Source of the DNA: Leptolyngbya sp. SIOISBB
GTDB taxonomy: Bacteria; Cyanobacteriota; Cyanobacteriia; Phormidesmidales; Phormidesmidaceae
DNA length: 64,000 nucleotides
Assembly (NCBI GenBank): GCA_010671905.1
Contig: JAAHII010000001.1
Coordinates: 1,798,001-1,862,000, forward strand
Reading direction: 5' to 3'
The position numbers and the translations under genes are program-made. The notes beneath the pieces were generated by a model that was not told the DNA's origin, searched no databases, and saw only the letters and a list, made by a program, of their open reading frames with translations. Shown here one piece after another: positions 45,759-53,767 of the stretch. Each line of letters starts with the position of its first letter. The first letter of the stretch is position 1.

Positions 45759-46553
45759 ATGATCAATCACACGCTCCATAACTTGTTGACAGCTTTTGCC
45801 CAAGGGCAAACGACCTTTGACAGCGTGCTGATTAAAAATGCCAGCCTGCAGGCGCGATTCTTACCCTTCATCAGCTTTCGTAAAGCCTGCATGCCCGCAG
45901 CCGATTTTCGCCATGCCATCTTGCCAGGGGCCAACTTCGAAGGGGCCATTCTCGGAGGTAGCAATTTCGAGCATGCCAATTTACTCGCAGCTGATTTAGC
46001 GTGGGCCAACCTCACGCAGGCCAACTTAGGGCATACCCTTTTATCCCGCTCAACCCTCATTGGTGCTAATCTCGCCAACGCCAATCTTTCTGGTGCCTCA
46101 ATGTTAGAAGTTGACTTAACTTCGGCTAACCTGCGCAATGCGAATCTATCAGGAGTTAGCCTCAAGGGTGCCAATCTGAGCAAAGCCAACTTATTTGGTG
46201 CCAGGATTGATGCTAAGGCCTTATCAGAGGCCATTTTAGAATTCACCGTTATGCCCAATGGAGAATGTGTATCCCAAAACCAAGAGCAACAATCTGACAT
46301 GCCAAACGTGGAGAATTTGACGAGCGACAACAGCTTGACCACGGCCTCTGACCAGTCCCCGGCAGCCACCGAATTGAACGATGAACAGCCTGCCAAGGCC
46401 TCGACACACCCAGTAAATCAGTCATCCGCAGAGATTTCCACAGCTCGCACCCCATCTTTTCGACCCAAGGGGAGTAAGCATATCTGGTTTCAATTCACCG
46501 AAAATTCCGCCGATCTCGATCTCAAAGTAGCCACCTCTCAAGAAACATCATGA
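45759..46553 (+). CDS. Pentapeptide-repeat protein
   Basis: A protein of 264 aa. Residues about 25-160 are consecutive A(N/D)LxxA pentapeptides (for example NFEHANLLAADLAWANLTQA), forming a right-handed beta-helix. The C-terminal 100 residues are low complexity, rich in Ser, Thr, Gln and Glu. No signal peptide is seen, so it is cytoplasmic. The role is unknown. Confidence 0.85.
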   Translation: MINHTLHNLLTAFAQGQTTFDSVLIKNASLQARFLPFISFRKACMPAADFRHAILPGANFEGAILGGSNFEHANLLAADLAWANLTQANLGHTLLSRSTLIGANLANANLSGASMLEVDLTSANLRNANLSGVSLKGANLSKANLFGARIDAKALSEAILEFTVMPNGECVSQNQEQQSDMPNVENLTSDNSLTTASDQSPAATELNDEQPAKASTHPVNQSSAEISTARTPSFRPKGSKHIWFQFTENSADLDLKVATSQETS

Positions 46554-46625
46554 TTACGTATCAATAGTCTTCATGGCAGTTGCCAAACCGGTTTCTCTGC
46601 TGACCGATATGTCGTTGCCCCACTC

Positions 46626-47549
46626 TTAAGGACTCGTGGCAGCTATGACCAGTCGAAATCCAAACAAAATGTGACGAGAGTCCACAGGGCGAGTGTGCTC
46701 ATAAGCCGCTCGGCAAAAACCGGGCAAATCATCCCACGAGCAGCCTTTCATCACGGTGGCCTGGTCACCCTGACGAGAACGCAAAGTAGACGTGTACTCG
46801 AACACGTTGCCAGCCATATCTTCTGCTCCATAGGGACTTTGGCTGAGGGGATATTGAGCGATCTCACTGGTGCCATAGGGATCAGATTCGGCCCAGTGAG
46901 TCGCCTCATCTTGCCAGTCGCTCCCCCAGGGAAAGTAACGACCATCGTCACTACGAGCCGCTTTTTCCCATTCGGCAGCGGTGGGCAAGCGATAGCTGAC
47001 GGCATCTTGTTCACCCCGCCATTCGGCATAAGCCAAGGCATCGTCATAAGACACCAGCACAACCGGATGATGCGCTTGCCCTGAAGGAAACGAATCGTCT
47101 CGCCAGAGATAAGGCACCACCTCCTCATAGGGATGTACCAAAAATCCCTGCTCCTGATATTCCACAGCCGTAATGCCTGGAAGCCGATGTCCCGTCGCGG
47201 CAACGAACTCAGCGTAATCTTGCTGGGTTACCAGATTAGCCTGGAGGCAAAAGGCCTCTGAGAATTCACGACGACGATCGCCTTCAAACTCAAACCATCG
47301 CCGCTCTCGCAGCCGTTGCTCTGCCTGAGCAATAGTGTCGGGGGTAGCCGCGATCGCCTGCGCTGAAATGGCATAGCCATAATCTCGCTCGGTGCGATCG
47401 CTCCCGGCGATAAACTCTCCCGCTGGCACAAACACAAATCCAGCTTGGGCCTCACAGCGATCGCGCGTCATCGGGATGTCTGGTGACGCCGCCCCACAGG
47501 CTGAAATAGCCAGCGCAAGTAATGCCAACCTCATGATTTTACCCACCAT
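46626..47549 (-). CDS. SUMF1/FGE-type lipoprotein
   Basis: A protein of 307 aa with a lipoprotein signal (MRLALLALAISAC, modified Cys near 18) and a formylglycine-generating-enzyme fold. FVPAGEFIAGSD opens the domain. HPVVLVSYDDALAYAEWRG, YRLPTAAEWEKAARSDDGRY, FPWGSDW and GNVFEYTS follow, with FGFRLV at the end. Most bacterial relatives are not true sulfatase activators. The enzymatic role is unproven, and envelope location is inferred from the lipobox. Confidence 0.88.
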   Translation of the reverse strand: MVGKIMRLALLALAISACGAASPDIPMTRDRCEAQAGFVFVPAGEFIAGSDRTERDYGYAISAQAIAATPDTIAQAEQRLRERRWFEFEGDRRREFSEAFCLQANLVTQQDYAEFVAATGHRLPGITAVEYQEQGFLVHPYEEVVPYLWRDDSFPSGQAHHPVVLVSYDDALAYAEWRGEQDAVSYRLPTAAEWEKAARSDDGRYFPWGSDWQDEATHWAESDPYGTSEIAQYPLSQSPYGAEDMAGNVFEYTSTLRSRQGDQATVMKGCSWDDLPGFCRAAYEHTRPVDSRHILFGFRLVIAATSP

Positions 47550-47619
47550 TTAAAGTCGCCTCAGCCCTTACTCATCCACCGACCAGAGTTCAGTATTACC
47601 ATAGCCATCGGCTGTCAAA

Positions 47620-48237
47620 ATGAGAGTTATGGAAAATCGCAATTTATTGGTCACAGACGCAGGCATCGTGCAGACTCTTGATAGCCCAGCACGGCCAGAG
47701 TCAGAGCAAACCTATCGGCTCTATCGATTTCTCACCGAGTTAGAAGACTTGCTGGCCGCCGAGAAAAATGATGTTACCCGGTTGACCGCGATCGCCCCCA
47801 TGGTGCGACAGCTTCTGGTCAGTTCCTATTGGTTGCAGATGGAATATAAGGAGCCCGATCCCAAAACTGGCTGGGGGGTGCATTTTCTCTATCGGGAATA
47901 TCAGTTTCCGCTCACGGTACAGATGGTGGCCTGGAGTCCAGGGAGTCAATCCACCATTCATAATCACGCTACTTGGGGATTAGTCGCGATGTTAGGTGGC
48001 CACGAAACTAACCGCATTTGGCGGCGTACCCCTACAGCCGATCATCCCCATCGCATTGAACAAATCGACGAAGTTACACTGGCCCCCGGTGACATCATCA
48101 CCTTCACCCCCGGTGCCATCCACCAGGTTCAGCCCTCTACTGACGAACCGACCATCTCCTTTAATCTCTACGGCATTACTGATCGACAGCAACGCTATGT
48201 CTTCAATCCGGAGGCCAAAACGGCTGAGCTGTTTTAA
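47620..48237 (+). CDS. Cupin protein, cysteine-dioxygenase-like
   Basis: A protein of 205 aa. The metal-binding cupin motifs are visible as STIHNHATWGLVAML and, later, FTPGAIHQVQPS. The overall pattern follows the cysteine dioxygenase type I family, in which a thiol is oxidised by non-haem iron. An ATG nine bases downstream (47629) is an equally good start. The substrate is not known. Confidence 0.8.
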   Translation: MRVMENRNLLVTDAGIVQTLDSPARPESEQTYRLYRFLTELEDLLAAEKNDVTRLTAIAPMVRQLLVSSYWLQMEYKEPDPKTGWGVHFLYREYQFPLTVQMVAWSPGSQSTIHNHATWGLVAMLGGHETNRIWRRTPTADHPHRIEQIDEVTLAPGDIITFTPGAIHQVQPSTDEPTISFNLYGITDRQQRYVFNPEAKTAELF

Positions 48238-48444
48238 GTGACGATATTGCCCTCAAAACGGCCCAGCGATGCGGCACCCTCATGCCGCAATCCTGAACGC
48301 CGAGAGTTTAATTGGAGCTGAATCAAGTCTTCCAAAATGATTGAATTCAATCCCTTAAACGCCCCATACTCATCCTGACCTCCCTGCCCAAACATCGACA
48401 CAGACGGGTCAGCAAAATTTGGGCAAGCACCCCATCGGGCAAGT

Positions 48445-48576
48445 AGGGCTGTTTCATGGTCGCTAGAGGATATTCCAGACTGTAGATATTTCGTCAGGAC
48501 GCACGGCTGTGCGCCCTGACCAGCAACGTGAAAACGCCTTCACAGAATTTCCTTTACTCGTATGAAACCACCCTGC
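48445..48576 (+). mobile_element. 132-bp MITE-like element, copy B
   Basis: Same length and orientation as copy A at 24243-24374, with scattered substitutions. The ends are AGGGCTGTTTCAT and, inwards from the right, GCAGGGTGGTTTCAT. It has no coding capacity. Flanking duplications could not be fixed by eye. Confidence 0.7.
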
Positions 48577-48745
48577 ATCGAGCAAGGAGTCTCAGCACAA
48601 ATAAAAGGATTTCGTCGATCTGGTGAGACTCAGGGATTGAAAGCGAACTCATTCAATCGCACTCATCCCCAAGAGCGATTGACGAACTACATGATCACCA
48701 TCGAAAAATCCATCGATAGTACAACCCACAGTCAAAGCCACCCGC

Positions 48746-48763
48746 GTTACAGTATGTAACAAG
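48746..48763 (+). promoter_or_regulatory. HLR1-like (RpaB) box upstream of hli gene
   Basis: GTTACAGT-AT-GTAACAAG, two octamers two bases apart. They match the published HLR1 pattern (G/T)TTACA(T/A)(T/A)-N2-repeat at 7 of 8 and 6 of 8 positions. It is also a perfect palindrome, GTTACA-GTA-TGTAAC. It sits about 45 bases before the hli start codon. RpaB binding is inferred. Confidence 0.5.
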
Positions 48764-48806
48764 AGTTTGAACTAATTGCAAAACTAAGCATTAGGAGTTA
48801 AGTGTC

Positions 48807-48947
48807 ATGGAAAACGGAAATAAGTTTGGATTCGTTAACTTTGCTGAGACCTGGAATGGCCGCCTGGCAATGATGGGCTTCATCATTGGTGTAACCACTG
48901 AGTTCATTACTGGTCAAGGCATTCTGTCTCAAATCGGTTTGATGTAG
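48807..48947 (+). CDS. hli: High-light-inducible protein (Hlip)
   Basis: A gene of 46 codons with AGGAG nine bases upstream. The product has the single chlorophyll-binding helix of the CAB/ELIP/HLIP family: FAETWNGRLAMMGFIIGV, with the E-x2-N-G-R-x-A-M-x-G signature. It protects photosystem assembly intermediates under strong light. The stop is followed at once by an intrinsic terminator, so it is monocistronic. The HLR1-like box suggests control by RpaB. Confidence 0.95.
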   Translation: MENGNKFGFVNFAETWNGRLAMMGFIIGVTTEFITGQGILSQIGLM

Positions 48948-48972
48948 TTCCTGACTGCATTAGAGTCTCTAG

Positions 48973-49008
48973 AACGGGATTGTGAGCGATCGCAGTCCCG
49001 TTTTTTTT
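48973..49008 (+). terminator. Rho-independent terminator of hli
   Basis: Stem ACGGGATTG / CAGTCCCGT (9 bp with one wobble pair) around a ten-base loop containing a HIP1 site, followed by eight T residues. Confidence 0.9.
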
Positions 49009-49193
49009 GTCAGCCTCAGCCAAGAGCGCTGTAGCCTTGAGCCGCCCCTCACTGCCCTTGATGGCAACGTCAGGACTGAGCTGCGAGTCATTTACTCAAT
49101 GCCCATTAACCTGACAATCCACCCAGCTTGATCGCAGTCGCCTGACAAAATCAACATTATGATAGGAAATGTCGCGAATTCAGGCAGTCGCTT

Positions 49194-50348
49194 ATGACTT
49201 CAGTGGTTACGTCTAATCCAGCCCAGGGCATGGAAGATACCAAGCACGGTATGCCCGTCACGATCATCACTGGCTTTCTCGGCAGTGGCAAAACAACTCT
49301 GCTCAACCATATTCTGAGCAATCAAGAGGGGCTAAAGACAGCCGTACTGGTTAATGAATTTGGTGAAATCGGGATCGACAACGAGCTGCTGATCACAACT
49401 GAAGACAGCGACGACACGATGGTCGAACTCAGCAATGGTTGTATTTGCTGCACCATCAATAATGATTTGATGGACGCTGTGTATAAGGTGCTAGAACGCA
49501 AAGACAAGATCGATTATATGGTCGTTGAAACTACGGGTCTAGCTGATCCACTCCCGATCGCGTTGACTTTCTTAGGCACAGAATTGAGGGATTTGACTCG
49601 GCTCGACTCCATCATTACGGTTGTCGATGCCGAAAACTACAGCCTGGATTTGTTTAACAGTCAGGCCGCATATAACCAGATTGCTTATGGCGATATCCTG
49701 CTACTGAACAAAGCTGATCTTGTCGACGAAGCCGATCTCGATTCGCTCGAAGTCAAAGTTCGCGATGTTAAAGAAGGGGCACGCATCATTCGGACAACGC
49801 GCTCGGAGGTTCCTTTGCCCTTGATCTTGAGTGTCGGCCTGTTTGAGTCGGACCAATACTTCGGCCAAGAGCCAGAACATGATCACAGCCATGAACATGA
49901 TCACGAGCATGACCATAGCCACGATCATCAAGCGCATGACCACCATGATCATAGTCAGTGCGACCACGAGCATGACCACGAGCATGACCACGACCACAAG
50001 CATGACCATCATCACCACTCTGATCACTTAGCGGTAGATGGGTTCACCTCAATTTCTTTCGAAAGCGATCGCCCGTTCGCCATTCGCAAGTTTCAGCACT
50101 TTCTCGACAATCAACTACCGGAAAATATTTTTCGCGCTAAAGGCATTCTCTGGTTTGAAGAAAGCCCCAAGCGACACATTTTCCATCTCAGCGGCAAGCG
50201 CTTTTCGCTTGATGATGATGAGTGGAAAGGCAATCCCAAAAACCAAGTCGTCTTGATTGGTCAAAATTTGGACCATGATGCCTTGCGAGAGCAGCTTAAC
50301 CTCTGTTTGTGTGCGCCTTCTAGTAATCATGCCAAAGGGTTTGGTTAA
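49194..50348 (+). CDS. CobW/COG0523 GTPase metallochaperone, His-rich
   Basis: A protein of 384 aa. The GTPase domain has Walker A GFLGSGKTTLLNHIL, the zinc-binding GCICC motif at about 82-86, Walker B region VVETTGLADP and the guanine-specificity motif LLNKADL. Then comes a metal-binding loop of about 50 residues made almost only of His and Asp/Glu (about 225-275). The CobW C-terminal domain follows. It probably delivers zinc. A Zur site upstream could not be confirmed by eye. Confidence 0.93.
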   Translation: MTSVVTSNPAQGMEDTKHGMPVTIITGFLGSGKTTLLNHILSNQEGLKTAVLVNEFGEIGIDNELLITTEDSDDTMVELSNGCICCTINNDLMDAVYKVLERKDKIDYMVVETTGLADPLPIALTFLGTELRDLTRLDSIITVVDAENYSLDLFNSQAAYNQIAYGDILLLNKADLVDEADLDSLEVKVRDVKEGARIIRTTRSEVPLPLILSVGLFESDQYFGQEPEHDHSHEHDHEHDHSHDHQAHDHHDHSQCDHEHDHEHDHDHKHDHHHHSDHLAVDGFTSISFESDRPFAIRKFQHFLDNQLPENIFRAKGILWFEESPKRHIFHLSGKRFSLDDDEWKGNPKNQVVLIGQNLDHDALREQLNLCLCAPSSNHAKGFG

Positions 50349-50574
50349 GTTCAGGCAGCCTAAACCTTGAGGCCATGACCGGCGACGCAGCTTCAATAAC
50401 ACCACTGCAACCAGGAAAATTCGCCTGTCTCAGAGTCTAGTGCCGACCATCAAAGCAGCCCCGCACTTTGTTACAGTCCTTGTGCGGAGTGCGGTTTCGC
50501 TAAGACACAACCCGTAAGATTATTTTGTCGATGCTCCGTTAGGAGTTTTGGCCGTCCTCATCTTGCTCATTGGG

Positions 50575-51075
50575 ATGGATAAGTTTCACTCTACCGCCCC
50601 TAATTCGATGCCCGATTGCCTCGCTTGCCAAATCGTTAGCGGCGATCGCACGGTTCCTGGGGGCATCATCGCGGAGAACGCTTGGTGGTTGGCTGATCAT
50701 TGCATTGGTAATCACGGAGCGGGGGCGATCGTCATCAAGACCCGTGCCCATCGCGAAAATTTTTGGGAGCTTTCCCCTAATGAAGCGGCTTCACTGGGGC
50801 CATTCTTGCAGCAAATGACGCAAGCGATGCAAATGGCGCTAGGGGCAGAGCGCATATACATCAATTCATGGGTTGATCAGCCGCCGTATCACATTCACTT
50901 TGTGCTACAGCCTCGCTTCTCCGGGAATGCAGAATTAGGTCTACAGGGATTAGAACTTCAGATTTTTCGATCACTACAAAATCAACCGGACCAGCAAACC
51001 ATTATCGACATTGCTGACAAGGTTCGCACCGCTTATGAAGCAATTCTGCAACAGCGCCCTTTAAGCCATCATTAA
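50575..51075 (+). CDS. HIT-family protein
   Basis: A protein of 166 aa. The core starts at CLACQIVSGDRTVPGGI and carries the catalytic PYHIHFVLQPRF (His-x-His). Typical HIT proteins have H-x-H-x-H with a further His, so this belongs to a diverged branch. The start is uncertain: ATG 50575 was chosen, but a TTG at 50548 with AGGAG close by, and an ATG at 50608, are alternatives. Nucleotide hydrolase or transferase activity is likely. Confidence 0.8.
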   Translation: MDKFHSTAPNSMPDCLACQIVSGDRTVPGGIIAENAWWLADHCIGNHGAGAIVIKTRAHRENFWELSPNEAASLGPFLQQMTQAMQMALGAERIYINSWVDQPPYHIHFVLQPRFSGNAELGLQGLELQIFRSLQNQPDQQTIIDIADKVRTAYEAILQQRPLSHH

Positions 51076-51572
51076 CCCACATCAGGAAACCAGGAAATTC
51101 GATAGAGCTTATGCGGTTGAATCCAGCTTTGGCCATATAATCCAGGCCAAGCGCATACTCACAGATTGGGATAATGACTAATGCCTCAAAATCCTGACTT
51201 ATCGAAGATGGTTCTGGCCTGTCATCGACTATACGAGTGGCGTGGATTAAACACCTAGCTCTTAGAACCATTGGCTTCTCTAAACTTAGTGTTGATGCAC
51301 GACACCGTAATTGGGTTGGTCATCAACCGCAACGAATTCGGTCGAGCGATATGGCAGATTTCCACTGGTCTATAGCAGATGCGAGAAAGGCACAAGGTTC
51401 AAGGGGCAGGGAAGTGCCTTGCTGTCAGCGATCCGGCGATTAAAGGTGCCCAAACCTGACTACGGCTCGCTATAGAACATGACCTAAAGCATCCTTACCT
51501 CTTTAGGGCTAACGCTTGGCAGTTACGTTAGCGCTCCTGCGGCGAAGGGGATACAGACTGCATCACCTTATA
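51076..51572. other. Intergenic region
   Basis: About 500 bp. Short open frames on both strands have no family and no ribosome binding site. No repeat or RNA structure stands out. It may be decayed sequence. Confidence 0.4.
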
Positions 51573-52157
51573 ATGGCTGGCGTACTGGTTAATCAAGCGA
51601 TGAATCGTCTTCCTAAACCCAGCAAAGCGGACTTGCAGGCGGCTTATAACCAGAGGGTGCCAGATATTATTGGCCCTAACCTCAAAATTTTGTTTTGTGG
51701 CATCAATGCCAGTATTTACAGTGCGGCAGTGGGGCATCATTTTGCCCGACCCGGTAACCGCCTATGGAAGACATTGCATCAGTCAGGATTGACCGATCGC
51801 CTGCTTAGCCCGGCCGAAGATCGGACCCTCTTGAACTATGGCTACGGCATGACCAATATTGTTGCCAGGGCCACGGCTCGGGCCGATGAGTTGGATAACA
51901 CGGAACTGCAACAAGGTTACGTTGACCTCGTTGACAAAATTACTCAGTATCGGCCTCAGTGGTTGGCGATTCTGGGCATTACAGCCTACCGAGTCGCTTT
52001 TGAGCAACGGCAGGCCAAGATTGGTCGACAAACCACCCAGATCGGCGATACCAAAATCTGGGTACTGCCGAATCCCAGTGGACTCAACGCCCACTACCAA
52101 CTGGATGATTTAGCCAGCCTGTACGCGGAATTATTACCGGTGATCGCCACACCTTGA
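51573..52157 (+). CDS. mug: Mismatch-specific uracil-DNA glycosylase (Mug/TDG family)
   Basis: A protein of 194 aa from ATG 51573 (another ATG at 51600). Motifs of the Mug family: ILFCGINAS (E. coli GINPG, with the catalytic Asn kept), HHFARPGNRLWKTLHQSG, GYGMTNIVARAT and LPNPSGLNAH. It removes uracil or thymine opposite guanine and ethenocytosine. The Pro-Gly of motif A is Ala-Ser here. Confidence 0.88.
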   Translation: MAGVLVNQAMNRLPKPSKADLQAAYNQRVPDIIGPNLKILFCGINASIYSAAVGHHFARPGNRLWKTLHQSGLTDRLLSPAEDRTLLNYGYGMTNIVARATARADELDNTELQQGYVDLVDKITQYRPQWLAILGITAYRVAFEQRQAKIGRQTTQIGDTKIWVLPNPSGLNAHYQLDDLASLYAELLPVIATP

Positions 52158-52589
52158 TGATTTGACCACCTCGACTCAGGAAGAGGGCTGATGTCAGGTG
52201 TCGCAGTTGTGAGCAGCTGCGCGATCGCTGATCTCCCACGACTCCCCGAACGAGGTCTCATCTAAACTTGCAGCGGCATCTCTCCAGAGCTTGTGGCGGA
52301 GTCCGTAGAACTTTAAAGGCAACGTAAAGAAGATTCCTTCAATTATGTGGAAATAACTAATTCGCCAGCAGAAATACTGTTGGCACGCCCCCCCTCAGAA
52401 AGCTTAAACGTCTGTCAGCGTTCTGGGTTGAGAAGCTACTCTCGGCCCATATTCAGTAGCCCCCATTGCGAGGTCACTGTTGAGCGCAATATCGCTAGCT
52501 ACAACTGTGAGCTACATCGCCCTAGCTTGCCCCCCTAGATCATCCGAGTCGCTCAGAGAAGTGTTCCCCTTACTGAAAACCTCATTCCC
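52158..52589. other. Intergenic region
   Basis: No supported gene on either strand and no clear repeat. It should hold the pilin promoter. Confidence 0.4.
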
Positions 52590-53063
52590 ATGAAAAAACG
52601 TCTCGCGAATCAACAAAGCGGATTCACCCTCATTGAACTCCTTGTTGTCATCGTGATCCTCGGTGTCCTATCCGCTTTGGCGTATCCGGCCTATGCTTCG
52701 ATGGTGCGTCAGGCACGCTATGCAGAAGTTAAACAGCAAATGGGCGCAATGGCTAAGGATGCGCAGATCTATTTGGTGGAAAAAGGCACCTACCCAGCCG
52801 ATACTAATCCTGGTCGCCAGCCTGCAGGGATCACTAATTGGCCTGATAATCCACCTTTGAATGGCGTTTATGATTACGATCACTGGGGCGTGGGCGGTGG
52901 TAAATGTTATGTCCAAATTAGCTTCAATGGCGACAATGGACAGCGCGACTATCCAGTCCATCAAGTTAATACCGACCCGCAAACGTTTCAAGAGTTTGAA
53001 GATGATTTGGTTTTAGGGGTTGACCTCTACGACTGCACAATCGCACAGGGGGCAATTCGATAA
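52590..53063 (+). CDS. Type IV prepilin-like protein
   Basis: A protein of 157 aa. A short basic leader (MKKRLANQQSG) is followed by the prepilin peptidase site and helix G-FTLIELLVVIVILGVLSALA, with Glu5 of the mature protein present. The C-terminal globular part has two Cys that could bridge (GKCYVQ and YDCTIA). Cyanobacteria use such pilins for motility, adhesion or DNA uptake. Whether this is a major or minor pilin is unknown. Confidence 0.9.
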   Translation: MKKRLANQQSGFTLIELLVVIVILGVLSALAYPAYASMVRQARYAEVKQQMGAMAKDAQIYLVEKGTYPADTNPGRQPAGITNWPDNPPLNGVYDYDHWGVGGGKCYVQISFNGDNGQRDYPVHQVNTDPQTFQEFEDDLVLGVDLYDCTIAQGAIR

Positions 53064-53191
53064 CGTTTACAGCCGCAATTCTCCACGGTCGTCCTGTCGC
53101 TGCTAGAGAGCGTTGTTCGGCCCCTTACAGTAGTCTTGTCACGAGACTGATAGGATGCATGAAGCAATGTATCTCTGTTAGGAAGGTGTTT

Positions 53192-53638
53192 ATGAGACGT
53201 GCGATCGCTTTGGGGAGTTGGCTCGTGATAGTCGTGTCGGTGCTGTTTTGCAGCGGTCAACCGGCGCTCGCTAACGACTATCGTTCTCCGGCCCCGGCCA
53301 ATGCCGAAGTCTATCTCATTACCCCACAAGATGGCGACATTGTAACGAGTCCATTAACCGTCAAGTTCGGCCTCAAAGAAATGGGGATAGCACCAGCGGG
53401 AGTCGATAAAGCTGCGACAGGGCACCATCATCTGTTGATCGACCTAGCCGAATTGCCCGATTTCGAGGAGTCTTTGCCCGCAACTGAAAACATCAAACAT
53501 TTTGGGGGCGGCCAGACTGAAATCACCTTGGCTTTACCACCCGGTGAACATACCCTCCAATTGCTGCTGGCGAACTACGTGCATGTGCCTCACGATCCCC
53601 CCGTACTCTCTGCACCTATTACAGTCACGGTGAAATAA
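53192..53638 (+). CDS. DUF4399 family secreted protein
   Basis: A protein of 148 aa with a signal peptide (LGSWLVIVVSVLFCSGQPALA) and a DUF4399 domain: VYLITPQDGDIVTSPLTVKF, then GHHHLLIDLAELPDF and GGGQTEITLALPPGEHTLQL. The ATG at 53192 follows AGGAAGG and is preferred over one 33 bases upstream. The domain resembles a carbohydrate-binding-type sandwich. The function is unknown. Confidence 0.88.
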   Translation: MRRAIALGSWLVIVVSVLFCSGQPALANDYRSPAPANAEVYLITPQDGDIVTSPLTVKFGLKEMGIAPAGVDKAATGHHHLLIDLAELPDFEESLPATENIKHFGGGQTEITLALPPGEHTLQLLLANYVHVPHDPPVLSAPITVTVK

Positions 53639-53767
53639 ACCGCTACTGTATATAGTGAACGTTTGAATAGTGACTTTAATAGCGGCCCAACATTAGCAGT
53701 GACGTAAATTGTGCTTTGCTAACCTGGGTGCTCAAAGGATGCCGTGAGAACACGATAAGCTTTGGGC

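Larger units (their letters stand above)
48238..48806. other. Intergenic region with MITE-like copy B and hli promoter
   Basis: About 570 bp without a recognised gene. It contains MITE-like copy B (48445-48576) and, close to the hli gene, an HLR1-like box at 48746-48763. Confidence 0.5.

Noticed and set aside
49140-49193. Zur box upstream of the CobW GTPase
   Set aside because: Only a partial ATTATGATAGG-like match; no convincing palindrome.
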